NCBI GenBank assembly: GCA_007922225.1
Contig: ML679973.1
Coordinates: 992,001 to 1,056,000 of the forward strand
Length of the DNA stretch: 64,000 bases
Source of the DNA: Emydura subglobosa
Taxonomy: Eukaryota; Chordata; Testudines; Chelidae
Direction: 5' to 3'
The notes under the pieces were generated by a model, which had not been told where the DNA came from, made no database searches, and saw only the letters and a list, made by a program, of their open reading frames with translations. The position numbers were made by a program, and so were the translations under genes. Positions 27,201-36,189 of this stretch are shown piece by piece (the stretch's first letter is position 1; every line of letters begins with the position of its first letter).

Positions 27201-30200
27201 ACTTTTCAAGCCTTCATAAAGAAGCAAAAAAGACACAAAACCATTTCTTCTTTGCAAGTCCTTTAAGTCCTTTCAGGCCATGCCTGAAATTTTAGCTTAC
27301 ACTGCTGTACTCTAGGAGACAGGACATGCCATGCTGTTCTTCATTCCCTCTTTATGCAGTGCTGCCAAATCTCACAATATTGGGGGTTTTTCTTAAAACC
27401 CCAACACGTGGAGTCAAGTAACTACATGAAATCTTAGCTTTTACATTTAAAAGAAGTAATTTTTTTGCCCTCAGTTACAGAGTGTGTGAAAATTATGACC
27501 CGAATATACCCTAAAGGTTCAAAAACTACAAAGCAAATAAGAACCCAAAATGTATTTTTAATCTCATGATTTTAAGTAAATCATGATTTCTAAGACTTAA
27601 TTTATAATTATTGAATACTTGGGTTTGGCAATATTGCTTTTGAATAAAGCAGAAAAGAAAGCTGCAGTAACATTAACTCTCTAGCTTTTGATCTTGTGTA
27701 CTGTTAGGAAACTTCAGTGAGGGTCCTACAGGTAAAAGCTTCAAACAATGGAAAGGAAGAATAGTCTTGCACTTAAGGCATTGGACTGAGCCTAAAGAAA
27801 TGGAGGTTCACTTCTTCACTCTACCACTGACTGACAGGGTGATCTCTGTATCCAATTCCCCCATCTGTAAAATGAGTATAGTATCACATCAGAATGGTGT
27901 TGTGAGACTATATCCACTAATGTTTGTGACGTGCATAGTTACTACAGTAATAGTGTGCCAATATTAGATAGATAAATGGAGGCACTGAAGTGAAAGGAGC
28001 AATAGTAGCTGGATGGGCCAGACAATAAGGGAAAATGAAAGTTACTTAGAATGTGTCTCCATAGCGAATTTTCCCAGGATAGTTGTGCTGGTAAAACTTC
28101 TCCTGTAGATACTCTTACTCTGGAGAAGTTTATATCACAAACAAGGGAGTCCAATTAACATCACTTTTCATGTTTTTATATTGTGAATGTGTCCAACTAC
28201 TGGGTCCAGTCCACCAGTTCCATTTTTCGTTAATGTTCATGCCGTGCTTTTTGGAAAAAAATGTGAAATGTTGTAAAGAATACATAAATTATAATCTCAC
28301 TTAAACCACTGAACAGCCATCAAGTGAATTGTGATAGAACACACACTCTGACTTACACAAAACCTGACTGCATTCAGGAAGAACTCAGATCAAATTCATG
28401 GAGGTCAGGTCCACCAATGCCTATTAGCCCAGATGTGAGGGATGCAACCCCATGCTCTGGGTTGTCCCTAAACCTCTGACTGCAAGTAGCTGGGACTGGA
28501 CAACAGGGGAAGGATCACTTAATAAATTGCCCTATATGGCACCAGCCACTGGCATTAGACAGGAAACTGGACTAGACAGACAACTGGTCTGACCAAATAT
28601 GGCCATGACCCTGAATGGGGTCACGATCTCAGCAAATGGAGTTGCAGGTCCAATGGGACAGATTCAGCCCATGAGACACTATTTGCTCCCTGAATGCATC
28701 CAGACCTGCTTTGGAAAGACCATGCCAGGAGGCTGCCATTTTGTAGATCAAAATGCACCCACTAGACAGCATGACATCACATGTATGGGGCATGAGAGAT
28801 TTTACAGATCAAAATGGTGGCCTCCTCATATGGTATTTCCAGAGCAGATCTGGACACATTGGCTGTGTGGATGTGGCTGTGCGGATGCAATTTTGCCATT
28901 TGTACCATCTGGGTGCACACACATCCAGCTGAGAGACTTGAATCCAGAAGTTCCTTATCTGTGGGCAACAGCCTTATCAATAGAGCATCCTCTTTGCTTG
29001 AGCTGGTAAGAGCCTGTGCTAGCCTTTTCTGAGATGGGACTCTGCAGTGGTTTACAAGATCAGTGCAGGGGCCATATCTTCTTTTATGCCATCCTAAGTA
29101 ACCTGTTGGCATTCGATAAAGAATCATTGTACGTCATGGTCTCTGTGCTGCCCTAGCATTACCACACAGGACTTTGCTAAATCCTGGCCTCATTTGCTTA
29201 ACAGTGAATCCTCGTTTGTGATAAGAGGTTCAATGGAATCATTTTTAGATAAAGTATCTGCTTCAACCTCAAGCACTTACCTTAGTGATGCAGTTACATA
29301 CAAAAAACAGGAGAGCAAGAAATGTGCTTGCAAATATGACGAGGCTTTGAGTTTGGCTTCACCAGTATTTTTGTCAAGAACAAAGAAAGGCCAAAATGCC
29401 TCTTATATCACTCGGTGTTATCTAGAGAAAGCATGAAGCTTAATAAACTTAAATGATAATACTTAGAAACCCTTCACAACGAACATATATAAAAACCAAG
29501 GTCATTTTTTCCCAGTGCTGGAAAGAAGTTTGATGTCAACAAGTGTAAATCAAGAGAGCTACGCCTATCTCTCACCAAGCTCAAAAGGCATCATTTGAGG
29601 TGTACCACTGCATCCCACAGGCCAAGAGACTTTGATTTTGCCAGCTGCAATCAAGATGGTGAAGAGAAATGTGTGGGGAAACAGGCAAAAACTCAAAGTC
29701 ATACCACTCTCCAACAACACAGTGAAGCAAAGAATTGAGCAATAACAGCAGATCAGGAAAACACTCTGTGGAGCACGTGAAAAACACGGATGCTTTCGCT
29801 CTTCAGGATGATATGAGCAATGAGAATCGTGATGCACATTCTTTGGCTTTTGTGAAATATACAGGAGAGGGTGCAGTTCTCCAAGACATTCTGTTCTGTC
29901 TCCCTCTTCCTGGACATGGATGATGTAAGGAATGTTCGATGTGCTACATGCAAGACAAAGATATCCCGTGTGATTGCATGGTGGGCTTTTGCACAGATGG
30001 AGCTCCAATTATGGTAGGACACAAAGCAGGTGCATGTGCCTTAGAAAAGAAAGCTGCTCTGTCTGCTGTGTGGACTCACTGCATGATTCACAGAGAACAA
30101 CTGGCATCTAAAGCTCTGAGTCCAGAACTAAGTGAAGTTTTGTAGCAGATCTTGTCAACTGTGAACTTGATGATGACTCAGCTTCTTCACATGCATCTGT

Positions 30201-31617
30201 TTGCAAAATTGTGTGAAGACAGGGGGTCCAATCATGACGTGTTGTAATTCCATACTTAAGCTTGATTCTCACGAGGAAAAAGTACTGGAATGGTTTTTTG
30301 AACTGAGACACAAGCTGTGTGCCTATGCAATGGACAGCAAAGTGTGAATTCATTCATTTTCTCTGCGACCAAAGGAAGATGTGCCTTCCTGCCTATGTCA
30401 CAGACATATTTGGGAAACAATGAATTGAATACCTGTCTGCAAGGAAAGAACACCACATCCATCAGCTGAATGATCAAATCACAGGATTCATGAAAAAATT
30501 ATTTTCTGGAAGCATAATCTATTGAAGACAAACTGTGAATCCTTCACACAACTATGCAAGTTCCTGCCTGATAATGAAATTATTCAACCTCCCTTCCACA
30601 GGTGATGGCTAAGCATCTCAGCCAGATAGAGGAAAAGTTTGCATCCATTTCCCCGACTTAGATGTGGCAGAGCATGATTGGGTGCAAAACCCTTTCCCGT
30701 TCAAGTCTGATGCCAGGGATTTGCCAGCAACTGAACCTGAACCGCTCCCTGAAATGTTTCTTATGAGGAGCATCTGCACAACTTTCTCTGCCGCAGTTCT
30801 GGATTGCTGCCAAGAACCAATACCCCGCATTCTCAGCATGCGCCTCCAACGGCCGGTGCACAAATCTGTGTGAAGCTGCATTCAGCACTCGTGTGTCCCT
30901 CACGTCTCGCTGGCAATCTACCAGTGGTGTCACACTGGAGATTAGAGGTGCAATTTCTGTCACACGGCTGGGCTTCAAGAAGCAGTGCGTGTTAGAGTGC
31001 ACTGACTGACGGACAGAGGCCATGTGCAAATCCTGTGGTGAGGGCTGTGGTGAGGGCGGCAGTGCGTTGTCGCTATCCGGGATCACACCGCACGCTGCGG
31101 GCAGGTCTACCTCGCAGATGAGGGCGGCAGGGCGCACCTCGCTCAGGGCTGTGAAAAATCCACACGCTTGAGTGAGGCGGTTCAGCCGGCCTCACCCTCC
31201 CTGCAGGCAGCGCCAGGCGGAGGGGAGGCGCTCGGCGGGCCTCTCGACCCTCCCTCGGGCCCCATCGAACCCTTAAGTCATCGCTCCCAACGGTCACCCC
31301 GGGCCCCATCGAACCCCTGCGTCATCGCTCCCAACGGTCACCTGCCTCGCGCCCCATCGAACCCCTGCGTCATCGCTCCCAACGGTCACCTGCCTCGCGC
31401 CCCATCGAACCCTGCGTCATCGCTCCCAACGGTCACCTGCCTCGCGCCCGCTGCTGCCTCCGCCGCGGGCCGGGCCCCCTCCCCCTCGCTCTGCTCCCCT
31501 CACTCGCGGCCCGGCGCTGGCGCAGTAAGAGTGAAGCCGGCCGGGGCCGTACCCGGGGCGGTCCCTCCCTCCCTCCCTCACTCACTCACTCACTCACTCA
31601 CCGGCGGCGGCCCACAT
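15176..31617 (-). CDS. FAM162A: FAM162A gene, five coding exons (whole span)
   Basis: Small mitochondrial membrane protein; mammalian FAM162A (HGTD-P) is known as a hypoxia-induced pro-apoptotic factor. The coding exons on the minus strand are 31617-31602, 25942-25811, 21881-21773, 18586-18478 and 15271-15176. Every junction is AG/GT and phases are 1, 1, 2 and 0, giving 462 nt, i.e. 153 residues plus stop, against 154 in human from memory. The conserved core HKPSDWEKKVLLWSGRF lies at residues 59-75, a hydrophobic segment at about 102-118, and a charged tail follows (RHESL, NLEKKAR). The short N-terminus (MWAAAG) is the least certain part. The gene diverges from MIX23, whose start lies 9.1 kb away. 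Confidence 0.93.
16100..17765 (-). mobile_element. DIRS-type gag fragment in FAM162A intron 4
   Basis: On minus, a leader (17765-17490) leads into a gag-like region with CEACKKPMPKSDLHTV near 17330, a cysteine cluster like that of other DIRS gag proteins. It is followed by open stretches (16946-16647 and 16777-16394) rich in Glu, Ser and Pro. No RT or RNase H follows before FAM162A exon 5, so the copy is truncated. Frames are broken. Confidence 0.72.
18478..18586 (-). CDS. FAM162A: FAM162A coding exon 4 (transmembrane segment)
   Basis: The acceptor is ATGAG at 18587 and the donor GGTGAGT at 18477. The 109-nt exon encodes HELLDSARNKLRVK followed by a hydrophobic helix (residues about 102-118: SYVMIALTILGCIVMVI) and KGKR. 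It matches human KMRVKISYLMIALTVVGC. This is the single predicted membrane span of the protein. The acceptor lacks a long pyrimidine tract. Confidence 0.94.
18587..20572. other. FAM162A intron 3, distal part
   Basis: Mostly AT-rich intron. A tRNA-like SINE relic may lie at about 18720-18810 (minus), judged only from the AATGGACTGAGTGTC-like complement. I see no exon. Confidence 0.4.
20573..20858. mobile_element. hAT/Charlie-like MITE
   Basis: The ends are CAGTGGTTCTCAAC and GTTGAGAACCCCTG, the inverted terminal repeats typical of Charlie-type hAT elements. The interior is AT-rich with no coding. Flanks (ATTTAGAT and TCTTAGAG) hint at a decayed 8-bp target duplication. Confidence 0.85.
20859..21772. 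other. FAM162A intron 3, proximal part
   Basis: AT-rich intron directly downstream of exon 3. A short AAT repeat lies at about 21318-21332. Nothing else recognised. Confidence 0.5.
21773..21881 (-). CDS. FAM162A: FAM162A coding exon 3 (conserved core)
   Basis: This 109-nt exon follows acceptor GCTATAG and ends ATTGTCTC/GTAAGT (phase 2). It encodes the most conserved part of the family, HKPSDWEKKVLLWSGRF followed by KKADDIPEIVS, compared with human HKPTDWQKKILIWSGRF and KKEDEIPETVS. It was the anchor for identifying the gene. Confidence 0.96.
22307..22667. mobile_element. Possible decayed hAT MITE
   Basis: CAGTGGGGCTCC at one end and GTTTGAGAAATACTG at the other approximate Charlie-type inverted repeats. 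The similarity is imperfect and no target duplication is clear. Confidence 0.4.
22668..23493. other. FAM162A intron 2 segment
   Basis: Very AT-rich (especially 22920-23220). No repeat family or exon recognised. Confidence 0.5.
23494..23890. mobile_element. Mariner/Tigger-like MITE with TA duplication
   Basis: The terminal repeats read CAGTAAAGCCTCAGGGTTAC at the left and, inverted, CAATAAAACCTCAGAGTTAC at the right. TA flanks both ends (23492-23493 and 23891-23892), the target duplication expected of Tc1/mariner-type elements. Two more copies are at 52936-53311 and 49485-50140. Confidence 0.85.
23891..25810. other. FAM162A intron 2 segment next to exon 2
   Basis: AT-rich intron; open frames at 24930-25214 and 25365-25583 show no family. 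No exon other than exon 2 was found. Confidence 0.45.
25811..25942 (-). CDS. FAM162A: FAM162A coding exon 2
   Basis: The acceptor has a strong pyrimidine tract (minus strand, ending TTTTCTAG at 25943) and the donor is G/GTAAGC at 25810. The exon is 132 nt and encodes residues 6-50. The stretch LERNVPSILRPTKGMDLKIK followed by RGFCSKSQE aligns with human CERDVSSSLRLTRSSDLKR.. GFCTKPQES, the region holding the mitochondrial targeting and cleavage area. It ends in phase 1 (G), completed by GG of exon 3. In the minus-strand reading frame the open frame continues into both introns, so ORF length alone does not delimit it. Confidence 0.9.
26100..26300. other. G-rich patch in FAM162A intron 1
   Basis: Runs of G at 26130-26136 and 26210-26218 and a GC-rich stretch to about 26280 stand out from AT-rich surroundings. 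No gene or repeat was identified. Confidence 0.4.
26600..26690 (+). mobile_element. LINE 3' tail fragment
   Basis: AGATGATCAAAAGAGTTCCT then TCCAGCCTTAGAATCTATAA resembles the 3' tail of CR1/L3-type elements at 3485-3545. Confidence 0.6.
26691..27754. other. FAM162A intron 1 segment
   Basis: AT-rich, no recognisable element or exon. Confidence 0.45.
27755..27950 (+). mobile_element. MIR-type SINE
   Basis: The run GGCATTGGACTGAG, then TCTACCACTGACTGACAGGG, then CCCCCATCTGTAAAATGAG and GGTGTTGTGAGACTATA follows the MIR core and 3' region in order. It is an old, diverged copy in FAM162A intron 1. Confidence 0.8.
28395..28606 (+). mobile_element. L3-type LINE 3' fragment
   Basis: CATGGAGGTCAGGTCCACCA then ATGCCTATTAGCC and, at the end, CTAGACAGACAACTGGTCTG then ACCAAATATGGCCATGA. 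It is the same 3' region as the L3 copy ending at 40107. Confidence 0.85.
28607..29150. other. FAM162A intron 1 segment, unassigned
   Basis: An open frame at 28599-29009 exists but starts inside the L3 tail and shows no family. I consider it chance. Confidence 0.4.
29160..30935 (+). pseudogene. Broken hAT transposase (ZBED5/SCAND3-like)
   Basis: Fragments in order match hAT transposases of the group that gave rise to ZBED5, SCAND3 and FAM200. They are KYDEALSLASPVFL (about 29330), VIPLSNNTVKQRIEQ (about 29700), FVKYTGEGAVLQDILFCLPL (about 29850), VGFCTDGAPIMVGHKAGACA (about 29980), HCMIHREQLASKALSPELSE (about 30080) and the C-terminal dimerisation block with NLCEAAFST (about 30870-30900). 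Stops (for example 29434 and 30142) and several frameshifts make it non-functional. It lies in FAM162A intron 1, opposite in strand, and ends about 100 bp before the CpG island. Terminal inverted repeats were not found. Confidence 0.88.
31261..31447. repeat. Minisatellite, four ~48-bp units
   Basis: Four head-to-tail copies begin at 31261, 31305, 31353 and 31401, with lengths 44, 48, 48 and 47. Each starts CCCATCGAACCC and contains TCATCGCTCCCAACGGTCAC. Units 2-4 have CGTCA (CREB/ATF half site, TGACG on minus); unit 1 is diverged (AGTCA). The array lies in FAM162A intron 1, about 155 bp downstream of its donor. The sequence is not spacer-separated, so it is not a CRISPR array. Confidence 0.95.
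31562..31602. repeat. (TCCC)n(TCAC)n microsatellite containing a splice donor
   Basis: Four TCCC units run into about six TCAC units. On the minus strand this reads GTGAGTGAGT and so on, and its first GT is the FAM162A exon 1 donor. Five perfect GTGAGT hexamers occur at 31601, 31597, 31593, 31589 and 31585, spaced 4 nt. Confidence 0.95.
31602..31617 (-). CDS. FAM162A: FAM162A coding exon 1 (16 nt)
   Basis: The exon encodes M-W-A-A-A plus the first base of a Gly codon, which exon 2 completes (phase 1). It lies in a CpG island and ends at a GTGAGT donor that is the first unit of a GTGA microsatellite. Human FAM162A ends the same exon with LAAG before a Ser-Cys-Phe stretch, so the junction aligns, but human carries about six more residues upstream. 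I chose this ATG because it is in phase, in the island, has a purine at -3, and no better ATG-donor pair was found near MIX23. A non-coding or alternative first exon is possible. Confidence 0.72.
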
Positions 31618-32677
31618 CACGGTGCTGGCCCGGGGGCAGGCCCCGCACAACCTCCGCCGAGTCTGTCGGGCTGAGGCCCCTCAAGGTCAGTCAGGCCGCG
31701 CGACCCCCAGTAACTGGCATTGAGCAAAGCAACGGCTGGCAGCGAGGGCCAATCCGCGCAGCGTCCCGGCACAACGCGTACGCGACGGTATGCGGACAGC
31801 GAGCATGCGCGGTAGCATCCCATCCCATCCCTTCCCCGCGGTGGAGCTGCCGGACCCGGTGCCCGCATCCCGGCCGGGGCGGGGCTGAGCGGCGCGGATG
31901 GGGCCGGGCGGCCAGGTCTGTGCTGGGGTAAGCTGCGTGCACCGGGAGCCGGAGGCAGGGGGCCCAATCAGGTGCAGGGGGCAGGAGCCGGGCTACCGGC
32001 GGCGGCGGCTGCCACGCGTGGGGTGAGCCCTGGGCTCTGGCTGCAGAACGGGGGGCGGGGGGTGGAGGGGCTCTGGCGCCCCAGCCCCGGGAGGGTGCAT
32101 CGCAGCCCCCCTCGCTTCCCCAGGCGGGGCTGGTAACGACACCGCCACCCGCTGCGCCTCCCTGTCCCTAGCTGAGCGGCCACCGTGCGCGGAGAGCAGA
32201 GCGGCGCTCTGGGGGCGTATTGGACGTGTGCAGACGCGCTAACACACGTTGCGGTTCCAGCGGTGCGCTGCGTGTGTGTGTGTGTGTTGTGTCAGAGACT
32301 CCCGCACCGGCGTCTCCAGCTGCATAATGCCGCATAGTTCACGGGCTTAGCTCGCTGCGCTCCGATCGCCTGCACGGGACGGACTGCCCTTGTCAGGCCA
32401 TCCGCTGGAGATACAGCTCCAGGCCTTTACGTTATTTTCATATGTTACTTTAGCTAACAATGTGCAGGGGGCTGAAAAGGAAAGGAAATAAACATTTTGT
32501 ACAGTCCAGGTGTAACCCACATTTGATTGTTTTACATCCAAAGAGAAGGGGGAAAGCAGTGCTCACTTATCTTAACTTTCCTGAGTGTTGCCTGGAACAG
32601 AAAAGCCTTTAAAACATTTCAGAGGTATCCGTTTTGGTTTGACAACATTTCAATACATGATTTAAGTTTAAAATTTG

Positions 32678-32714
32678 TTATAGGTTTGATTTAATTTAAT
32701 AACAAGAGTTGTCA
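32678..32714. repeat. Tandem-duplicated target, left part
   Basis: This 37-bp block (starts TTATAGGTTTGATTTAATTT, ends GAGTTGTCA) is repeated at 33622-33658 with one mismatch. It forms the first part of a ~70-bp tandem unit split by a CR1. Confidence 0.93.
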
Positions 32715-33588
32715 TAGAATCACAGAATATTAGAGTTGGAAGGGACCTCAGGAGGTATCTAGTCCAACCCCCTGCTCAGAGCAGGACTAACCTCAGCTAA
32801 GTCATCCCAGCCAGGGCTTTGTCAAGCCTCAGCTTAAAAACCTCTAAAGATGGAGATTCCACCACCTCCCTAGGTAACCCATTCCAGTGCTTCACCACCC
32901 TTCTAGGGAAAAGTTTTTCCTAATATCCAACCTAGACCTCCCCCACTACAACTTGAGACCATTGCTCCTTGTTCTGTCACCTACTACCATTGAGAACAGC
33001 CTAGCTCCATCCTCCCTGGAACCCCCTTTCAGGTAGTTAAAGGCTGCTATCAAATCCCCCCTCATTCTTCTCTTTTGCAGACTAAACAAACCTAGTTCCC
33101 TCAGCCTCTCCTCATAAGTCTTGTGCTCCAGCCCCTAATCATTTTTGTTGCCCTCTGCCGGACTCTCCAATTTGTCCACCTCCTTTCTGTAGGGGCGGGC
33201 CCAAAACTAGACACAGTACTCCAAATGTGGCCTCACCAGTGCTGAACAGAGGGGAATAATCACTTCCCTCAATCTGCTGGCAATGCTCCTACTAATGCAG
33301 CCCAATATGCCGTTAGCCTTCTCAGCAATCAGGGCACACTGCTGACTCATATCCAGCTTCTTGTCCACTGTAACCCCCAGGTCCTTTTCTGCAGAACTAC
33401 TGCCAAGCCAGTCGGTCCCCAGTCTGCAGCTGTGCATGGGATTCTTCCGTCCTAAGTGCAGGACTCTGCACTTGTCCTTGCTGAGTCTCATCAGATTTCT
33501 TTTGGCCCAATCCTCCAATTGGTCTAGGCCACTCTGCATCCTATCCCTACCTTCCAGGGTATCTACCACTCCCCCTAGCTTAGTGTCA
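32715..33588 (-). mobile_element. CR1 LINE 3' portion, 874 bp
   Basis: This is a well-preserved CR1 with its 3' end at the left (starts TAGAATCACAGAATATTAGA on plus). The minus-strand frame 33569-33207 encodes LEGRDRMQSGLDQLEDWAKR and then DLGVTVDKKLDMSQQCAL, the region after the RT active site. It is 5'-truncated at TAGTGTCA. Confidence 0.95.
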
Positions 33589-33679
33589 AGTAGGCCTAAT
33601 CAACTTTATAGGTTTTATTTATTATAGGTTTGATTTAATTTAATAATAAGAGTTGTCAAATAAGCCTAATCAACTTTAT
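33589..33679. repeat. Right part of the tandem duplication
   Basis: The block AGTAGGCCTAATCAACTTTAT (33589-33609) and AATAAGCCTAATCAACTTTA plus T (33659-33679) are near-identical, with the 37-bp unit at 33622-33658 between them. This gives two ~70-bp copies, the first interrupted by the CR1. Confidence 0.9.
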
Positions 33680-35575
33680 TAATCAAAGAGTATTAGTAAA
33701 AGATTAAAACAGCATGGAGAAAGGAAGAAAAATATGTTACCACTGATCTAGGAGACAGTTATGCGGCTGGCCAACAGACTCAGTCCGAGCTGCACTCTAC
33801 CTATATATATAACAGCGATGAGGGTTTCACCATTTCTTTGCATTATTTATTGTCCTTATCTATACCTTTGACATATTTTGAAGACTTTTTGCTAGGTTTG
33901 CACAGCCCATGCGGTACACAGGACAAGTTTGTAACTAGTTAATTATCCTGTTTTTGATCAGATTCCAGAAGTCAGCAAAACCTTGTAGACATCCTTCACC
34001 AGTTATAGCTTGGTACAGAAGGCATGATAGCTAAGCATCAGCAACATTGTTTCTATTGTCCTTGTTCTTGGAATGGTTTTACAACTAACACTGAGATGAC
34101 AATATTTCACATCTTCCCTCAGTTACACAGCTTAATGTAAGTAAAAGCATTTTGGAAGAATTTAACATGAATAAAATTAATAGGTATACAAAACGTATGT
34201 GATATTGTATATGATATTGGCTTGCACTATAAACCTTATAGACTTTATCTGGCTCCACACATATTTGCAAGATGGAAGATCTATAGCAACCAAGCATAGC
34301 AGAATACCTAAAGGCTGGAGGAGTTGCTCCTGCAGTATACAGAGCATGAGTCATGCAAAGATACAGCACCTACTTATCGTATAGATTCAGTATGAATGTA
34401 AAGAATTCTAAATCTAATGTAGTATACTCATCCATTAGTAGCCACTTTTTTATTCTCGTTACCTAACATTTCCTTTTAAAACACATTTATAGCTACAATA
34501 ACCGCCAAATTCCATGATTTGATTCATATATTTTGCTTGTGAGCTGAATGCATCTATTTTCTATTAGTTAGCATAAAATAATTTACATTCCTCATTAATG
34601 ATTCTGTAAGAGCACTTTTCCCAATATATTTTGTTTACACGAGTCAGTTTCACAAACCTTGATAAAGTCCATTTCTTATCTCGTAACTAACCTCCAGCAA
34701 GAATTTTGCAGACCGAGTTTTTCCATTTTGCCTTTGGTCTGGCTGCAAACATAGGGGGTTGGCTTAGTTCAGTCAACAAATTCAAGGTGATCTCGCTCCT
34801 TTCTGCCCTGCACTGGTCAGGACATCTTTCATGATCAAGAGAATGAAAGCCTGACAGTATCATGATAGATCCTGCTGGGCACCCAGAGGGTGTTGGCCTC
34901 ACGATATGCTACAGTGATCCCCTGTATGAGCAATGTATGTAGAGTCATGACACTTTTGTTCCATTAGAATTAACCAACTGATCCACAAGATTCCTCTAAT
35001 CTCAGCTTCTAGCTGGTTGCTAACCACACATGATGTAAACCTTATTTTTTACTCGCTATGTGCTCCTAGGAAAATGTAATTTACAATCACAGCATTGTCT
35101 CTTACACATTATGATGGAAATATGATGATGGAATGAGTCCAGGTTTGCAATATACACAAAGGTGTGAGGACGCAGTGTGATAGACTGCAACAAAAATTAT
35201 TTTCAGCTCACCTAAAACATTCTGATGTATCTCAGCACATGTGCAAAGTGTGGGGCTAACCACTTGACCTAGAAACATCCAGAAATAGGGTGTAACAGTT
35301 ACTAATGTTACCTGACCAACTGGGATCTGATATTAATGGGTTCAGAAATTGACACAATACTTGTTTGACAATGACAGAAAGGCTTTAATTACTACACTTA
35401 TAAAATGAGCGCCTGAACCAAAAGTGCAGAATATATCAGCTGCAAAAGCAATTTTCCTCACCAATGCAGGCAAGAGGCAGTGGTTTCAATTCTTGACAAC
35501 TTCTCTGAGAGCTTGGATCCATAGTCCCAAAAGAAAGCTGGGCAAAATGACAGTTCTGTGTCTGGAATGATTTCT
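33680..35575. other. Divergent spacer, unassigned
   Basis: Mostly AT-rich sequence between the two divergent genes. No exon or recognised repeat. Confidence 0.45.
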
Positions 35576-35847
35576 CAGGGCTTGTTTACACTCGCGGTTA
35601 TGCCGGCAAAACTTTGTCGTTCTGGGATCTGAAAAAAACCACCCTCCCTCCCCGAGTGATATTAGTTTTGCTGGCATAAGTGTGAGTGTGTTTAGGTGAT
35701 TTTATTATGTGGGTGGGTGCTCCTGCCGACATAATGTGGCTACAGTTGTGCTTATGCCAGCAAAATGTATGTTGCTTGTGTGTGTGCTTTTTTCACAGCC
35801 TTGAGCGGCAAAGTTTTGCTGGAATATCTGTGAGTAAACAAGCCCTC
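35576..35847. mobile_element. hAT-like MITE
   Basis: The ends CAGGGCTTGTTTACACTCGC and GTGAGTAAACAAGCCCT are inverted repeats, and GCCGGCAAAACTTTG inside is mirrored by CAAAGTTTTGCTGG. No coding. Confidence 0.85.
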
Positions 35848-36189
35848 AGTCTTGAAGCGCGCTTGCTAGTGGGATTGCTTCCCTCTTTATACTCTTAAAT
35901 CCAGTGTTTTCAAAGCATCTTCGGTAATTACATGAGAGAACAAAAGAAATCCAAACAAAAACAATGGGGAAAGACCTATATGTTTTTTACGCAGTTCAAA
36001 AGGTGTTAGCGGCCTGGATTTGTTTAGTCATATATCTGCTTAAGACAGCCATGTGATATTAATGCAAAAGCGTGCACATGTCTGTCTGTGAGGGATGGGC
36101 TTACAACACTGAGAAGTGTTTGGAAAAAAAGGAGGACACTGATATCCTTATCAAAAGCTGGAGAAGCCCACACTACATATTATGGCCAC

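Larger units (their letters stand above)
31045..32330. promoter_or_regulatory. CpG island with the FAM162A promoter
   Basis: This GC- and CpG-rich block surrounds FAM162A exon 1 (31602-31617) and contrasts with AT-rich flanks. On the upstream side of the minus-strand gene it contains GCATGCGC at 31803-31810 (NRF1-like half of the GCGCATGCGC consensus), the palindrome CCACGCGTGG near 32012-32021, and hypoxia-element cores ACGTG at 32224-32228 (plus) and 32245-32249 (minus). No TATA box is evident. Open frames here, such as 31168-31674 on plus, are GC-driven and cross the minisatellite, so I do not call them genes. Confidence 0.75.

Noticed and set aside
28599..29009. 136-residue plus-strand open frame as a gene
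   Set aside because: It begins in an L3 LINE tail, has no recognised domain, and no splice or promoter evidence.
31261..31447. CRISPR-like repeat array
   Set aside because: Units are directly contiguous with no unique spacers, and this is vertebrate DNA; it is a minisatellite.
31168..31674. 168-residue plus-strand open frame in the CpG island
   Set aside because: It translates through the minisatellite and GC-rich DNA, has no family resemblance, and overlaps the FAM162A start region on the opposite strand.
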